DNA of 64,000 nucleotides from Streptomyces sp. CB02959 (GCF_002803155.1 NZ_NNBP01000038.1:1-64000), one strand, 5' to 3'; numbered from the stretch's first letter, positions 8,498 to 17,606 are shown. A program made the numbers and translations. The notes: generated by a model not told the origin, from the letters alone.

Positions 8498-8791
8498 ATG
8501 AAGGAGTTCCTGGTCGAGCTGACCGCCCGCGTGCCCGAGGGGACCGACCAAGCAGAAGTCGACCGGCGCCGCGCCGCCGAAGCTGTGCGAGCCAAGGAAC
8601 TCGCCGCCGAAGGTCACTTGTTCCGGCTGTGGCGCCCGGTCGGGGAGGACCGTGTCATCGGCGTGTGGCGCGCCGACGACGAGGCGGAGTTGCGTGAAAA
8701 GGTCCTCGGAAGCCTGCCCATGTGGCCTTGGGCGACGGCGGTAATCACCGCCCTGCAGCCGCACCCCAACGATCCGGACCTGACCGAATGA
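8498..8791 (+). CDS. Muconolactone delta-isomerase-like protein
   Basis: The 97-residue protein opens MKEFLVELTARVPEG and has the family core AKELAAEGHLFRLWRPVGED, then RVIGVWRADDEAELREKVLG and SLPMWPWATAVITAL. It follows GAGAGGAAG, 7 bp before ATG 8498. It resembles muconolactone isomerase and the small dimeric alpha/beta proteins derived from it. It is probably in an operon with the NmrA-like gene 158 bp downstream. It is only distantly similar to the copy at 477-785. Confidence 0.8.
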   Translation: MKEFLVELTARVPEGTDQAEVDRRRAAEAVRAKELAAEGHLFRLWRPVGEDRVIGVWRADDEAELREKVLGSLPMWPWATAVITALQPHPNDPDLTE

Positions 8792-8949
8792 GTCTTCTGG
8801 TGCGGCACCTCACTGCCACCCCTCGCTGTGCCAATCAGGACCACCGCACTGAAGCGGGAGTCCATGCCTTGAGGTTGAGAAACCGTTCGCTTACCGAACC
8901 GGAGACAGGGGTTCCGCGATCGACAGCGGCCCCGGACGGAGGCAGACCC

Positions 8950-9840
8950 ATGTCTGAGAAGAACCATGCCACGGTGGCAGTCACCGGGGTGACCGGGGCG
9001 CTGGGCGGCCGGATCGCGGCCCGACTCGCGAGCCACGGCGTCCCCCAGCTCCTCGTCGGACGCAGCCCCGACCGCATGCCCGAACTGCCAGGCGCCCAGC
9101 GGCGCGGTCCGGCCGCCTACGCCGATGCCTCCGCCATGCGCAAGGCGCTCGAGGGCGCGTCGACCCTCATCCTGGTCTCCGGACACCGCACAGGGCGCCG
9201 GCTGGAGGAACACGCCACCGCAGTCGAGGCCGCGATCGCGGTCGGCGTGGACCGGGTCCTGTACGTATCCCTCGTCGGCGCAGCGCCCGCCGCCACCTAC
9301 ACCAACGCCCGCGACCAGTGGCTCACCGAACAGTTCCTGGCAGGGGCCGGGATCCGCCACACGGTGCTCCGGGCGGGCTTCTACACCTCGACGCCGGCCG
9401 CCCTCGCCAACGAGGAGTTCGTCGTGAGCGGCCCCGCGAGCACCGGCCGGGCCGCCTTCGTCACCCACGAGGACATCGCCGACGTGATCACGGCCGTCGC
9501 CCTCGACGAGGGTCCCCGCTCCGAGCACGACGGCGCAACACTTGAGATCACCGGGCCCGAGGCCCTGACCCTCGACGAAGCGGTCAACAGGATCGCCGCA
9601 GCCACCGGCCGGCCCTACCGCTTCGAACCCGAAACCCTCGAGGACGCCTTCACACGGCGATGGCGCCTGGGCATGAGCGGGGAACAGATCGAGACCTGGA
9701 TCTCGTGGTACCAGGCGATCGAGAGGGGCGAGATTTCCGTGGTCACCGACGTCGTCCCCCGGCTCACCGGCTCACCAGCGACCCCGATCTCGGACGCAGC
9801 CTGGTGGCCCGCGCCGAAGACAGCGCGCGGTACCCGCTGA
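8950..9840 (+). CDS. NmrA-like NAD(P)-binding reductase (atypical SDR)
   Basis: The 296-residue protein begins with a dinucleotide-binding loop TVAVTGVTGALGGRIAARLA (GxxGxxG) and has the NmrA/QOR2-type order: YADASAMRKALEGASTLILV, VDRVLYVSLVGAAP, RHTVLRAGFYTS, and a C-terminal half that places the substrate. The catalytic YxxxK is not evident, as usual for the NmrA branch. ACGGAGG precedes ATG 8950. The IS1380 element starts 2-3 bp after its TGA, so the stop may be supplied by the insertion and a few native residues may be lost. Confidence 0.8.
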   Translation: MSEKNHATVAVTGVTGALGGRIAARLASHGVPQLLVGRSPDRMPELPGAQRRGPAAYADASAMRKALEGASTLILVSGHRTGRRLEEHATAVEAAIAVGVDRVLYVSLVGAAPAATYTNARDQWLTEQFLAGAGIRHTVLRAGFYTSTPAALANEEFVVSGPASTGRAAFVTHEDIADVITAVALDEGPRSEHDGATLEITGPEALTLDEAVNRIAAATGRPYRFEPETLEDAFTRRWRLGMSGEQIETWISWYQAIERGEISVVTDVVPRLTGSPATPISDAAWWPAPKTARGTR

Positions 9841-9842
9841 TC

Positions 9843-11493
9843 TCGCGCTTTGACGAAGCGGCCTGTCCGGCCACTGATCAAAAAAGCAGAAAGTGCCTCT
9901 GACCAGTGAGAATGAGGACTGTTGAGGTCTTTGTTCCCGCCGCCGTCGGAGGCACTTCCCAGGTGAAGAAGCGTATCGGGTCCTACCCGCGTGTCCGCGT
10001 CGAGGCCGGCGGGGCAGTGGTCTCGCGGGCGGGAGCCGTGCTGCTGGTCGACACAGTCCGCAAGACCGGGCTGGACCAGGCGATATCAACGGCGCTGTCG
10101 CCCTGGCGCAAGCCCCGCGCGGTGCACGATCCGGGCAAAATCCTGCTGGATGTGGCACTCGCGGTCGCACTCGGCGGAGACTGCCTTGCTGACGTGGGAA
10201 TTGTGCGGGCCGAACCGGGCCTGTTCGGGCCGGTGGCATCCGATCCGACCGTCTCCCGTCTCATAGACACCCTCGCCACGGCGGGAGACAAGGCCCTGGC
10301 AGCAGTCCGCTCGGCACGCGCTGAGATCCGTGAATACGTATGGAAGTTGGCCGGTGTCTCGGCGCCGAATGCCGACGGACAGGTGATCGTCGATCTGGAC
10401 GGGGTGTTCGTTCTTGCGCACTCCGAGAAGCAGGACGCCGCCGCGACGTGGACGAAGACGTTCGGGCATCACCCGCTGATGGGCTTCGTCGACCACGGAG
10501 CGGGCGGCAGCGGGGAGCCGGTGGCGGCCTTGCTACGGCCCGGCAACGCGGGCTCCAACACCGCCGCCGACCACATCGAAACCGCCCAACTCGCCCTGGC
10601 CCAGCTGCCCAAGAAGTACCGGCGCGGACGCCAGACGCTGATCCGCTGTGATTCGGGCGGTGGCACCCATGAGTTCGTGGCCTGGCTGACGAAGCGTGGC
10701 CGGTGGCTGTCGTACTCGGTCGGGATGACCATCACCGACGCCATCCACCAGGCCGTCCTCAAGGTTCCCGCGTCCGCCTGGACGGTGGCCGTCGAGCCCG
10801 ACGGCGAGGTCCGCGACTGTGCCTGGGTGGCTGAGCTGGACGGCGACGTGCTCAAAGACTGGCCCACGGGCATGCGGCTGATCGTCCGCAAGGAACGCCC
10901 GCACCCCGGCGCCCAGTTGCGCTTCACCGACCTCGACGGCAACCGGCTCACCTGCTTCGCGACCAACACGAAAGGAGGCCAGCTCGCCGACCTCGAACTG
11001 CGTCACCGCAGGCGGGCCCGCTGCGAGGACCGCATCCGTGCCGCCCGCGCCACCGGCCTGCGCAACCTGCCCCTGCACGACACGGCACAGAACCGGATCT
11101 GGCTGGAGATCGTGTCCCTCGCACTCGACCTCCTCGCCTGGATGCCGATGCTCGCGCTGACCGGCGAGGCCCGCCGCTGGGAACCGAAGAAGCTCCGGCT
11201 TCGGCTGTTCTCCGCCGCCGCCCAACTCGTCACCACCGCCCGCCGCCGGTACCTAAGATTCGCGGCCCACTGGCCCTGGACCCACCTCATCACGGACGCG
11301 ACCGAATGGCTCCGCGCCCTCCCGAACCTTGGCTGACCAGCAGATCCACCCGTCCCGACGAGCCCGAACCAGCCCTCCGGAACCGTGGAACCCGGCGCCC
11401 ACCCGACGCGACAGCCGGGCCCTCACCCTGCCCAACAAGCCGAAACGGCCCGCCAGATGAACCAACGAGCCGTCACGAAAGATCGAGGCTAAG
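9843..11493 (+). mobile_element. IS1380-family insertion sequence
   Basis: The element is about 1.65 kb around one intact transposase gene. The right end, read inward (GCTTAGCCTCGATCTTTCGT), closely matches the left end of the decayed copy at 6080. The left end near 9843 (CTCGCGCTTTGACG) is a weaker match, so this boundary is approximate. The right end lies inside a small minus-strand gene whose 3' part is lost; the left end lies against the NmrA stop codon. Whether a target duplication exists could not be decided. Confidence 0.75.
9963..11336 (+). CDS. IS1380-family transposase
   Basis: The 457-residue protein starts at GTG 9963 (KKRIGSYPRVRVEAGGAV). It has the family's N-terminal region and a DDE-type nuclease core: IVDLDGVFVLAHSEKQDAAA with the first Asp, LIRCDSGGGTHEFVAWL with the second, and a C-terminal NLPLHDTAQNRIWLEIVSLA that carries the Glu. 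The C-terminal YLRFAAHWPWTHLITDA is also typical. Length is normal and there is no internal stop, so it could be active. It catalyses cut-and-paste transposition of its own element. Confidence 0.9.
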   Translation: MKKRIGSYPRVRVEAGGAVVSRAGAVLLVDTVRKTGLDQAISTALSPWRKPRAVHDPGKILLDVALAVALGGDCLADVGIVRAEPGLFGPVASDPTVSRLIDTLATAGDKALAAVRSARAEIREYVWKLAGVSAPNADGQVIVDLDGVFVLAHSEKQDAAATWTKTFGHHPLMGFVDHGAGGSGEPVAALLRPGNAGSNTAADHIETAQLALAQLPKKYRRGRQTLIRCDSGGGTHEFVAWLTKRGRWLSYSVGMTITDAIHQAVLKVPASAWTVAVEPDGEVRDCAWVAELDGDVLKDWPTGMRLIVRKERPHPGAQLRFTDLDGNRLTCFATNTKGGQLADLELRHRRRARCEDRIRAARATGLRNLPLHDTAQNRIWLEIVSLALDLLAWMPMLALTGEARRWEPKKLRLRLFSAAAQLVTTARRRYLRFAAHWPWTHLITDATEWLRALPNLG

Positions 11494-11697
11494 CGTTGTG
11501 GAGAACTGCCGCGCGTCCCTGTGAAGCTCCGTATAGCAGCTGCGCCGCAGCTCGCGGTGCTCGCGGGCCTCCTCGAAAGCACGGGTCATCTCCAGCTCAC
11601 ATCGCTTGGCCCGGTCAGCACCACGCTGGGTAAGCAGCGCGCCCCCGAGCGTTCCCCCGACACCGGCGATCGCGATCAGTACCGCACCGACATCCAT
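11494..11697 (-). pseudogene. Small conserved Streptomyces protein truncated by IS1380
   Basis: From ATG 11697 the product is MDVGAVLIAIAGVGGTLGGA, then LLTQRGADRAKRCELEMTRA and a charged helix (FEEAREHRELRRSCYTELHR, then DARQFST). It consists of an N-terminal hydrophobic or membrane segment followed by a coiled-coil-like cytoplasmic helix. The native frame runs into the right end of the IS1380 element at about 11493 and stops 20 bp later, so the C-terminal half is missing. Full-length relatives are small proteins of unknown function. Confidence 0.65.
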
Positions 11698-11816
11698 CCG
11701 ATCACCCTAACGGCCATCCCCGTGGGAGCCGTTGGCGCCCGGTGCAAGAGGGGACGGCGGCTCGCCGGAAACGACGGATTCGGGCAATCCGAACGGGCAA
11801 TGCAGCGCCTTCGAGA

Positions 11817-11835
11817 GTTACGGGACAGCCCTTAG
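11817..11835 (-). repeat. Solo IS5-type inverted-repeat end
   Basis: Read on the minus strand it is CTAAGGGCTGTCCCGTAAC, nearly identical to the end at 5070-5127. No IS5 transposase adjoins it. The left end of the IS1182 element follows at the next base, so IS1182 inserted directly at this old IS border. Confidence 0.6.
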
Positions 11836-13676
11836 CTTGACTCTGTCGGGGATCTTGGAGTTGCCGAGGTCAGCTGCCCAGGGTTCGCCAGGACTTCAGC
11901 CGGGGTATCTCGCGCTGGTCGAGGTAGTCCTGGAAGGCAGTTGGTCGGCGGGGTGTGGGTGTTTCCTCGGCCGGTGGCAGTCCGCTGAGGCGCTCGATGT
12001 TGACGGCGATGGCCGTCAGGACGTGCTGGATGTGGGCCTTTCCCTGTCCTCGGTAACGGCAGCGCCGCATGCCGTGTCCGTGGGCGAACTCGTTGACCGT
12101 GCCCTCCACTCCGGAGCGGACCGCGTAACGGGTCTTCCACTCGGGCGTCTGTTGCTCGGTACGGACGCGAAGTTGCAGGTCGCGGAGCTCCCGCGGAGGA
12201 AAGCCCACAGTGCGCGCACTGTCTGCGGTGGTGGTGCACTGCGCGCGGGCCGGGCAGGGGCGGCACTGGCTCTTGGTGAACCTGGCCACGATCAGCGGGG
12301 CCGCGGTGGGTGAGGAGGTTGGGTAGGGGCCGTGCCAGCCCTGGCTGACCTGTCCCTGGGGGCAGGTGACCTGCTGATGGACGTAGTCGATGTGGAAGTC
12401 GTCCCGGGCAAAGCCCTCGTTTCGGCGGTGTTGGCGGGTGGGGTTGCTCCGGAGCGGCCCGGAGACGGTGACCTGGTGTTCACGGGTGGCTTGTGCCAGG
12501 TGGGGCAGGGAGGTATAGCCGGCGTCGACCAGGTGCTCGGCGGGCAGCAGCCCGCGACGCGCCAGGCGGGTGTGGATGCCGGGCAGGACCTGACTGTCGT
12601 GGGTGGTGGCCGCGGTGGTGGCCACATCCGTGATCACGTTGGGGCCATCGGGAGCACAGGTCTCGGTCAGATGAGCGGCGAACCCCTTCCAGCTGATGAT
12701 GTGTCCGTGCCGTGCATAGCGGGCCGAGGTGTCGTAGGGCGAGACGATCGCCCGGGACGAGGGCGGCAGTCCGGGCCCGCCTTCCTTCTCGGAGGTGCGC
12801 CAGCGCAGGTGCCCTGCGGAGTCACGGTGGTAGCTCTGCACCATGATCTGGCGCAGGGCCTGGAGGCGAGGGCCGGACGTGTGGTCTGTTCCGTGCCGGT
12901 GGAAGTGTTCCAGGAGCTGGACGGCGTCGTTTCCGGTGGCGAGGATCCTGGTCTTGGGCTTGGTGGGGTTCTTGCCCAGGCGGACCGGTCGGCCGTAGCG
13001 GAGCCCCCAGTCCTCGTCGACCAGATCGTCGAGCAGGTGCGGGGACGTGCCGGCGACTTCTTCGAGTGCGGCGCGGACCGCCTCGGTGATCAGCTCCAAG
13101 CGGGTCAGGTCACGCACCGCGGCCAGGACGTGGGTGGAATCGGTGCGCTGCGTGGTGCGCTCCCGCACCAGTCCGGCCTCCTTGAGACGGGCCAGTGCGA
13201 GGTCGAGGAGCCGGTCAGCACGGTCGTCTTCAGCGAGACGGTCGCGGAAGTCGGCCAGCACGCTGTGGTGGAAACCTGGATCGTCCAGCTCCATGGCCAT
13301 CGCGTACTTGAAGTCGATGCGGCAGCGAACCGCCTCGGCTGCCTGCCGGTCCGACAGGCCGAGCAGGAACTGCAGCACACAGACGGTGGCCAGTTGAGCA
13401 GGCGAGAGACCCGGGCGCCCGTCCTGCGGATACCAGTCGGCGAAGTCCTCGTCGCACCACAGCCCATCCAGCCGGTCGCGTACCCATATCGCCGTCGTGC
13501 CAGCCGGGTTGCTCGCCCGCGCAACCTGCGCGGTCAGAGGCGGGACTTGCTCACCGGAACGGGGGCGAAGGGACAACGGGCACCTCGACAGCTGCATCGG
13601 TCGGCGGAACGACCCGAGCATGCCCGTTGACCATGCTGCCGCACCGGGAAACTCCAAGATCCCCGACAGAGTCAAG
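11836..13676 (-). mobile_element. IS1182-family insertion sequence, complete
   Basis: The 1,841-bp element is bounded by perfect 27-bp inverted repeats at 11836-11862 and 13650-13676 (outer bases CTTGACTCTGTCGGGGATCT). It contains one intact transposase gene on the minus strand. No convincing target duplication is visible: TTAG on the left against GTAG on the right. It sits between a solo IS5-type end and a lactococcin-972-like gene, whose stop codon lies 11 bp outside the element. Confidence 0.9.
11870..13621 (-). CDS. IS1182-family transposase
   Basis: The protein of about 583 residues starts at ATG 13621 or 13597; neither has a clear ribosome-binding site. The N-terminal domain ([60 protein letters not shown] with the first catalytic Asp) is followed by [30 protein letters not shown] (second Asp), a zinc-finger-like [10 protein letters not shown], and [20 protein letters not shown] (Glu). 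All DDE residues are present and no stop interrupts the frame. An open frame continues upstream to 13990 but crosses the terminal repeat and is not part of the gene. Confidence 0.9.
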   Translation of the reverse strand: MLGSFRRPMQLSRCPLSLRPRSGEQVPPLTAQVARASNPAGTTAIWVRDRLDGLWCDEDFADWYPQDGRPGLSPAQLATVCVLQFLLGLSDRQAAEAVRCRIDFKYAMAMELDDPGFHHSVLADFRDRLAEDDRADRLLDLALARLKEAGLVRERTTQRTDSTHVLAAVRDLTRLELITEAVRAALEEVAGTSPHLLDDLVDEDWGLRYGRPVRLGKNPTKPKTRILATGNDAVQLLEHFHRHGTDHTSGPRLQALRQIMVQSYHRDSAGHLRWRTSEKEGGPGLPPSSRAIVSPYDTSARYARHGHIISWKGFAAHLTETCAPDGPNVITDVATTAATTHDSQVLPGIHTRLARRGLLPAEHLVDAGYTSLPHLAQATREHQVTVSGPLRSNPTRQHRRNEGFARDDFHIDYVHQQVTCPQGQVSQGWHGPYPTSSPTAAPLIVARFTKSQCRPCPARAQCTTTADSARTVGFPPRELRDLQLRVRTEQQTPEWKTRYAVRSGVEGTVNEFAHGHGMRRCRYRGQGKAHIQHVLTAIAVNIERLSGLPPAEETPTPRRPTAFQDYLDQREIPRLKSWRTLGS

Positions 13677-13686
13677 GTAGCTAAGC

Positions 13687-13935
13687 TCAGTAAACGCCCC
13701 AGTACGCGTTGCAGGTGCAGGCAGCGCCCGCCGTGACGACCGCCTTGGCCCAGACGTCCGGGTTCGCAATGGACTTGTCGGTACCGCCCGCCATGACAGC
13801 GCTGGCCGAGTGCTTCTTGCTCGGGTGAATGTAGTTCGAGTAGCAGTGCTTCCCATCGAGGCCGGCTGCCGTAGTCCTGTAGTTCCAGGTGCCGCCACCA
13901 ACGTCGCCACCAACGCCGCCCCCGGTCGCAGCGCG
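13687..13935 (-). pseudogene. Lactococcin-972-family bacteriocin, signal peptide lost
   Basis: The minus strand encodes the mature region of a lactococcin-972-type peptide: [62 protein letters not shown], stop. The GGTWxY start, the SNYxHPxKxHS motif and the C-terminal Trp/Tyr are the family marks. Such peptides are secreted through a cleaved signal peptide, but the sequence upstream of about 13935 has no hydrophobic segment and reads better as coding on the other strand. The usual immunity ABC transporter is absent; IS1182 occupies the downstream side. Confidence 0.65.
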
Positions 13936-13966
13936 GAGCGCCGGCTGGCGGGCGGTGGGCGGGCGA

Positions 13967-14053
13967 CGCATCCGGCGCGGCTACGGCCATCCGTTGACCA
14001 GTCTCGCCACGCTGGGAGCCGACATCACCACCATCCGGGAGGCCCGCCCATGA
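13967..14053 (+). pseudogene. Tail of an unidentified gene, overlapping the next start
   Basis: A plus-strand frame reading [25 protein letters not shown] ends in TGA at 14051-14053, overlapping the ATG of the serine hydrolase (ATGA). This suggests translational coupling in the ancestral operon. Only about 28 codons remain; the 5' part is lost where the bacteriocin remnant begins. Family not recognised. Confidence 0.4.
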
Positions 14054-15075
14054 CCGCGATCACCGACGCCGAGGCCGCGCGCCTGCACGAGACCCTGACC
14101 ACCGTCGTGGACGACGGGGCCACACCGGGCGGCGTCATCATCTGCGGCACCCCCGATCAGCAGCCGCACGTTCTCACAGCCGGCGTCATCGCGCCCGAAC
14201 TGGGTGAGGCCGCTCCCGGCGCCACGACGGTCTACGACCTGGCGTCACTGACCAAGGTCGTCGCCACCTGGCCGATGGTCGGACAGGCCGTGGCGGAAGG
14301 GCGCGTGGAACTCGACGGCCCGGTGCGGGCCTACCTGCCCCCGATGGCGGGTCGGGCACCGAGCGGTGAAGCGACCATCCGGCAACTCCTCACCCACACG
14401 AGTGGGCTGCGGGCCTCGACGCGGCTGGACCAGTACCGGGGCGAAACCGCACCGCTGCACGAACTGCTGTGCCGCGAGCCGCTGGAGGGCACGCCGGGCG
14501 AGCACCGCTACATCAATCGCGGATACATCCTCCTGGGCCTGGCGCTCTCCCACGTCCACGGCCGCCCGCTCCATGAGATCGCGGCTGACATGTGGCATGG
14601 AATGGGCCTGGGCGCCACCCAGTTCGGACCGGTCGGCCGGGGCGCGAACGTGGCGCCGACCGAACAGCGCCTGTCGGGGGCTCCCCGCATCTGGGGCGCC
14701 GCGCACGATGAGAACGCCGCCCTCCTCGGGGGCGTGGCCGGGCACGCCGGCGTCTTCTCGACCGCGGCCGACCTGGCCACCTACGCGCAGTGGCTGCTGC
14801 GCTCCTACCTGAACAACGAGTCGGGAGCGTGGCTGCGCTCCAGCCTGGAGCCGCAGGCGACCATCGAACCGGGCATCGAGCGCGGACTGTCGTGGATCAC
14901 CGCCGGTGGACGGCAGGTCGCCTATCACCACGGATGGACCGGAACGAGCCTCTACCTCGCGCCGGCCAGCGGCCGGTACCTGGTCCTGTGCACCAACGCC
15001 GTCTATGGCGGCGCCGCGCGCACGCGCATCCGGCCCGTAAGGGACCTTGCGCTCAAGACGCTCAGTGTGCCGTGA
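14050..15075 (+). CDS. Serine hydrolase, class C beta-lactamase/esterase family
   Basis: The 341-residue protein has the penicillin-binding fold signatures: the nucleophile motif SLTK ([14 protein letters not shown]), YIN in [15 protein letters not shown] for the YxN motif, and [13 protein letters not shown] for the third motif. No signal peptide is present, so it acts in the cytoplasm. Such enzymes include esterases and D-amino-acid peptidases rather than true beta-lactamases. The start ATG 14050 overlaps the stop of a truncated upstream gene. In 15076-15333 nothing is seen apart from GC-rich inverted-repeat sequence. Confidence 0.8.
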   Translation: MTAITDAEAARLHETLTTVVDDGATPGGVIICGTPDQQPHVLTAGVIAPELGEAAPGATTVYDLASLTKVVATWPMVGQAVAEGRVELDGPVRAYLPPMAGRAPSGEATIRQLLTHTSGLRASTRLDQYRGETAPLHELLCREPLEGTPGEHRYINRGYILLGLALSHVHGRPLHEIAADMWHGMGLGATQFGPVGRGANVAPTEQRLSGAPRIWGAAHDENAALLGGVAGHAGVFSTAADLATYAQWLLRSYLNNESGAWLRSSLEPQATIEPGIERGLSWITAGGRQVAYHHGWTGTSLYLAPASGRYLVLCTNAVYGGAARTRIRPVRDLALKTLSVP

Positions 15076-15333
15076 GGAGAGGGTGCGGACGCGTTACTTG
15101 CTCATCGCACCACCCTCCGTCTCGGCGGCCCCGCCGAGGCTCCGCCGCCGACAGGCGGCTGCTCCTCCAGCTGTTCCTGCGTGCGCCAGCCGTAGCCGGC
15201 CGACGGTACCGGTGACCCACCGAGTCCCGCCCTCGGGTTCAGCCGCCGAGCACGCGGCACGGCCACGGGGCGGGGCCCGGTCGGGCACCGCCCCGAACGG
15301 ACACGCCGATCGCCCCGAGCTCGTGAACGGGTG

Positions 15334-16143
15334 CTAGATCCGCGACTTCCGCTCCGAGTGCCATGCTGCCCCGGCCAGAGCCCGCGCCGACCGGAACACC
15401 GAGAGCTGTTCGTGTCGACGATAGAGGTTCCAGTTGTACGGGACGAGCGACAGCTTGTTCGACGAGAGCGACCCGGCCCGCTGCGCCCGGTACACGGCCA
15501 ACGGATCCCGCAGCGCCCGCGCGGGAGTCCCATCCCGCATGATCGACAACCAGAGCGCGTAGTCCTGCCTCTTCGGCATGTCCGGCATCAGCCTCGTCCC
15601 GACCACCTTGCGGTCGTACATGGCGGTCAGGGCGCCGATGTGGTCCTGAACCAGCATCGCGCTGTGGTCCACGCGCTCCGGTGCCCACACCACACGCCCG
15701 TTCGGGACGAAATCAGCGGCCTCGCCCGCGTACAGGGCGTCCATCTTGTAGTAGGAGGTGAACGTGAGGGGCGTCCCGGCCGTCGCGGCGAAGGCGAGCT
15801 GTTTCTCGACCTTCGTCGGGAGCCACATGTCATCGCTGTCGAGGAAGGCGATGTAGTCACCCCGGGCTCGCGCGATGGCCAGATTGCGGGCCTGGGCCGC
15901 GCCCCCCTGCCGGACCGCCGCCTCCGGCAGGACCCGCTCGTCCTGCCGAGCCAGCTCTCCGAGCAGATCCATCGAACCGTCCGAGGACACGTCGTCCGTG
16001 ATCAGCAGTTCGAGGTCGGTGTGGGTCTGCGCAAGCACCGACCGAACTGCGGGCCCGAGCGTGGCCGCCGAATTGTGCACAGGCATCACCACAGAAACCA
16101 GGGGCACAGCAGTGCTCCTTACCAACCCAGTTGGAGTCGTCAT
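15334..16143 (-). CDS. Family 2 glycosyltransferase
   Basis: The 269-residue GT2 enzyme has PLVSVVMPVHNSAATLGPAV at the N-terminus, LELLITDDVSSDGSMDLL, and the metal-binding FLDSDDMWLP (DxD). It then has MLVQDHIGALTAMYDRKVVG and MPKRQDYALWLSIMRDG, where the E/QD acts near the catalytic site. This is the small capsular or teichoic-type GT-A fold, with a nucleotide-sugar donor. I chose ATG 16143; an in-frame TTG at 16164 is possible. It has no operon partner, and the acceptor is unknown. Confidence 0.85.
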   Translation of the reverse strand: MTTPTGLVRSTAVPLVSVVMPVHNSAATLGPAVRSVLAQTHTDLELLITDDVSSDGSMDLLGELARQDERVLPEAAVRQGGAAQARNLAIARARGDYIAFLDSDDMWLPTKVEKQLAFAATAGTPLTFTSYYKMDALYAGEAADFVPNGRVVWAPERVDHSAMLVQDHIGALTAMYDRKVVGTRLMPDMPKRQDYALWLSIMRDGTPARALRDPLAVYRAQRAGSLSSNKLSLVPYNWNLYRRHEQLSVFRSARALAGAAWHSERKSRI

Positions 16144-16585
16144 GAAAGTGTTGTCGCCGACCAAGGCTACGTGGGACTGCCGCCCGCCGTGCGCGCCGGC
16201 GGGCTTCTCTGGGGTCGCGTTTGCCAGGTGGACGGTGTGCCAGCCCCCCGGGTACGGTCCGACCGAACGAGGCTCGGCTGTGGGGGAGTTGACGGTGATG
16301 GCGGCGGTGGCCGGCCTGCAGCAGCCTAGGCGGAGGCCTTGGTCGCGTATCGGGCGGACCGTGGTCTCGACCAGAGCACGCAGCTGGTCGCCGTGGGCCC
16401 GGTGCTCCTGTACGGGCGGCCCATGAGGAGACAGCGCATGTTTGGCCGGTGGTCCCCACGAAAGCAGTAGCGGAGACCGGCTGTCGAGGATGCCTGGATG
16501 ACTCGCCCGACGGTCGGGGCGTCACGGGAGCCATCCGTGGCCCAGCGTCGCCCCGCCCCGCCTCGCCCCGTACTGGCTGCGCTCG
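16144..16585. other. No gene seen
   Basis: About 440 bp lie between the glycosyltransferase start and the cupin stop. Open frames occur on both strands, but none has a start with a ribosome-binding site or a motif I recognise. The glycosyltransferase promoter should lie in the part next to 16143. Confidence 0.35.
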
Positions 16586-17191
16586 TCAGCCGGGCAGCTG
16601 GCTATTCGACGTTGTCCGGTCAGACAGGTGTGGGTCGGCGTTGGGCTGATGCCGGACAGCGGCATCCAGTTGGACGAATGCCACCCGGCAGACCTCGTCG
16701 GCGCGGTTGACCCACGCGTGGTCCGTGCCGCGCTGAACGACGGTGCTGCCGGGCCTGAGCACCACCTCGGAGTTCCCGACGACCAACGTGATCTCGCCGG
16801 TGATCACGACACCAAAATCAACCGTTTCAGTGCGGTGCATGGCCGGGTGTGGTGAGTCGCCGCGGCCGGTGAAGGCTTCCGCGCCGCCGATCTCCGCGAA
16901 CGCGTCCTTCGCGCGGTTCAGGTCCAGCGGCTGCTTGGACTCGGGCGGGAAGTCGACAATTCGGAAGAGGCTACCGCCGGGTGGGGGCGCCAGCGTGAGC
17001 GGTCCGGTAGTCGGGTCCGACCCGTTGACCATCGACAACGGGTCGGACCCGTCGTCCGTCCAGATCTCGTGGAATGTGGCCCCGGAGGCTTCGACCGTGA
17101 CGACGGTCGGTAAGTGCCCGGCGCTGCTGATGACGGATTCGCCCTGGGGGTTGACCTCGGTCACCACACGCTCGATAGGCGGATAGCTCAT
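16586..17191 (-). CDS. Cupin-domain protein
   Basis: The 201-residue protein starts at ATG 17191 behind AGGAGA. The C-terminal half is one cupin barrel: HRTETVDFGVVITGEITLVV (motif 1, with His and Glu) and VLRPGSTVVQRGTDHAWVNR (motif 2, with the metal-binding His). The N-terminal half (LPTVVTVEASGATFHEIWTD) resembles the first strands of a bicupin. Such proteins are often metal-dependent dioxygenases, isomerases or sensors. No reaction can be assigned. Confidence 0.8.
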   Translation of the reverse strand: MSYPPIERVVTEVNPQGESVISSAGHLPTVVTVEASGATFHEIWTDDGSDPLSMVNGSDPTTGPLTLAPPPGGSLFRIVDFPPESKQPLDLNRAKDAFAEIGGAEAFTGRGDSPHPAMHRTETVDFGVVITGEITLVVGNSEVVLRPGSTVVQRGTDHAWVNRADEVCRVAFVQLDAAVRHQPNADPHLSDRTTSNSQLPG

Positions 17192-17426
17192 GGTTCTCCT
17201 ACTCGATGGACGTCGTGGCGTGGCGGTTTGCCGAAGAGCTCTACCCACACGACGTGGCTCTCCGACTGCTGGAGCCGTTCGACTCCGGACGAAGTCAGCC
17301 CGACTGGCCCGCGTATGGGGATGGCCGGTGGCCGGCACCACACCCTCTGGATGTCGGACGGGCAACGTCCTCTGCAGGCGGGGCGTGCCGCCTACGGCTG
17401 CTCCGCCACCCTCGGGGTGTGGCCGG

Positions 17427-17606
17427 CTAGTACCCGGCGGGCGTCTCCCACTCCGGGGTTTCCGTGACATCGGGCGCCGTGACATCGGGCGCCGTGACGT
17501 AATGCGCGGCCGCGGGGAACGCGGTGGGCGGTGCGCCAGTCGGCGCGGTGGTTTTCGGCCACGCACCATGGCGCTCTGGCAGCCGGAGGCGCGGGTGCTC
17601 CACCAT
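17427..17606 (-). CDS. Possible small protein with a Pro-Asp-Val-Thr repeat
   Basis: A 59-codon minus-strand frame (ATG 17606) ends AHYVTAPDVTAPDVTETPEW, ETPAGY, stop. The TAPDV unit is duplicated through a 15-bp direct repeat in the DNA (about 17468-17498). There is no ribosome-binding site in front of the ATG. It lies just upstream of, and divergent from, the peptide-methyltransferase pair at 17646. It may be a peptide gene, or only a chance frame across a tandem repeat. The rest of 17192-17645 shows nothing else. Confidence 0.25.
   Translation of the reverse strand: MVEHPRLRLPERHGAWPKTTAPTGAPPTAFPAAAHYVTAPDVTAPDVTETPEWETPAGY

Noticed and set aside
11832-13680. Target-site duplication of IS1182 (TTAG/GTAG or displaced TAGC)
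   Set aside because: The flanks differ at one of four bases or need a 2-bp offset, so no duplication can be claimed.
13622-13990. Upstream extension of the IS1182 transposase to 706 residues
   Set aside because: The extension crosses the terminal inverted repeat and runs over the bacteriocin remnant, so it cannot belong to the element's gene.
15076-15333. Open frames on both strands between the serine hydrolase and the glycosyltransferase
   Set aside because: Pro/Arg/Ser-rich products, no ribosome-binding site and no motif; probably intergenic.
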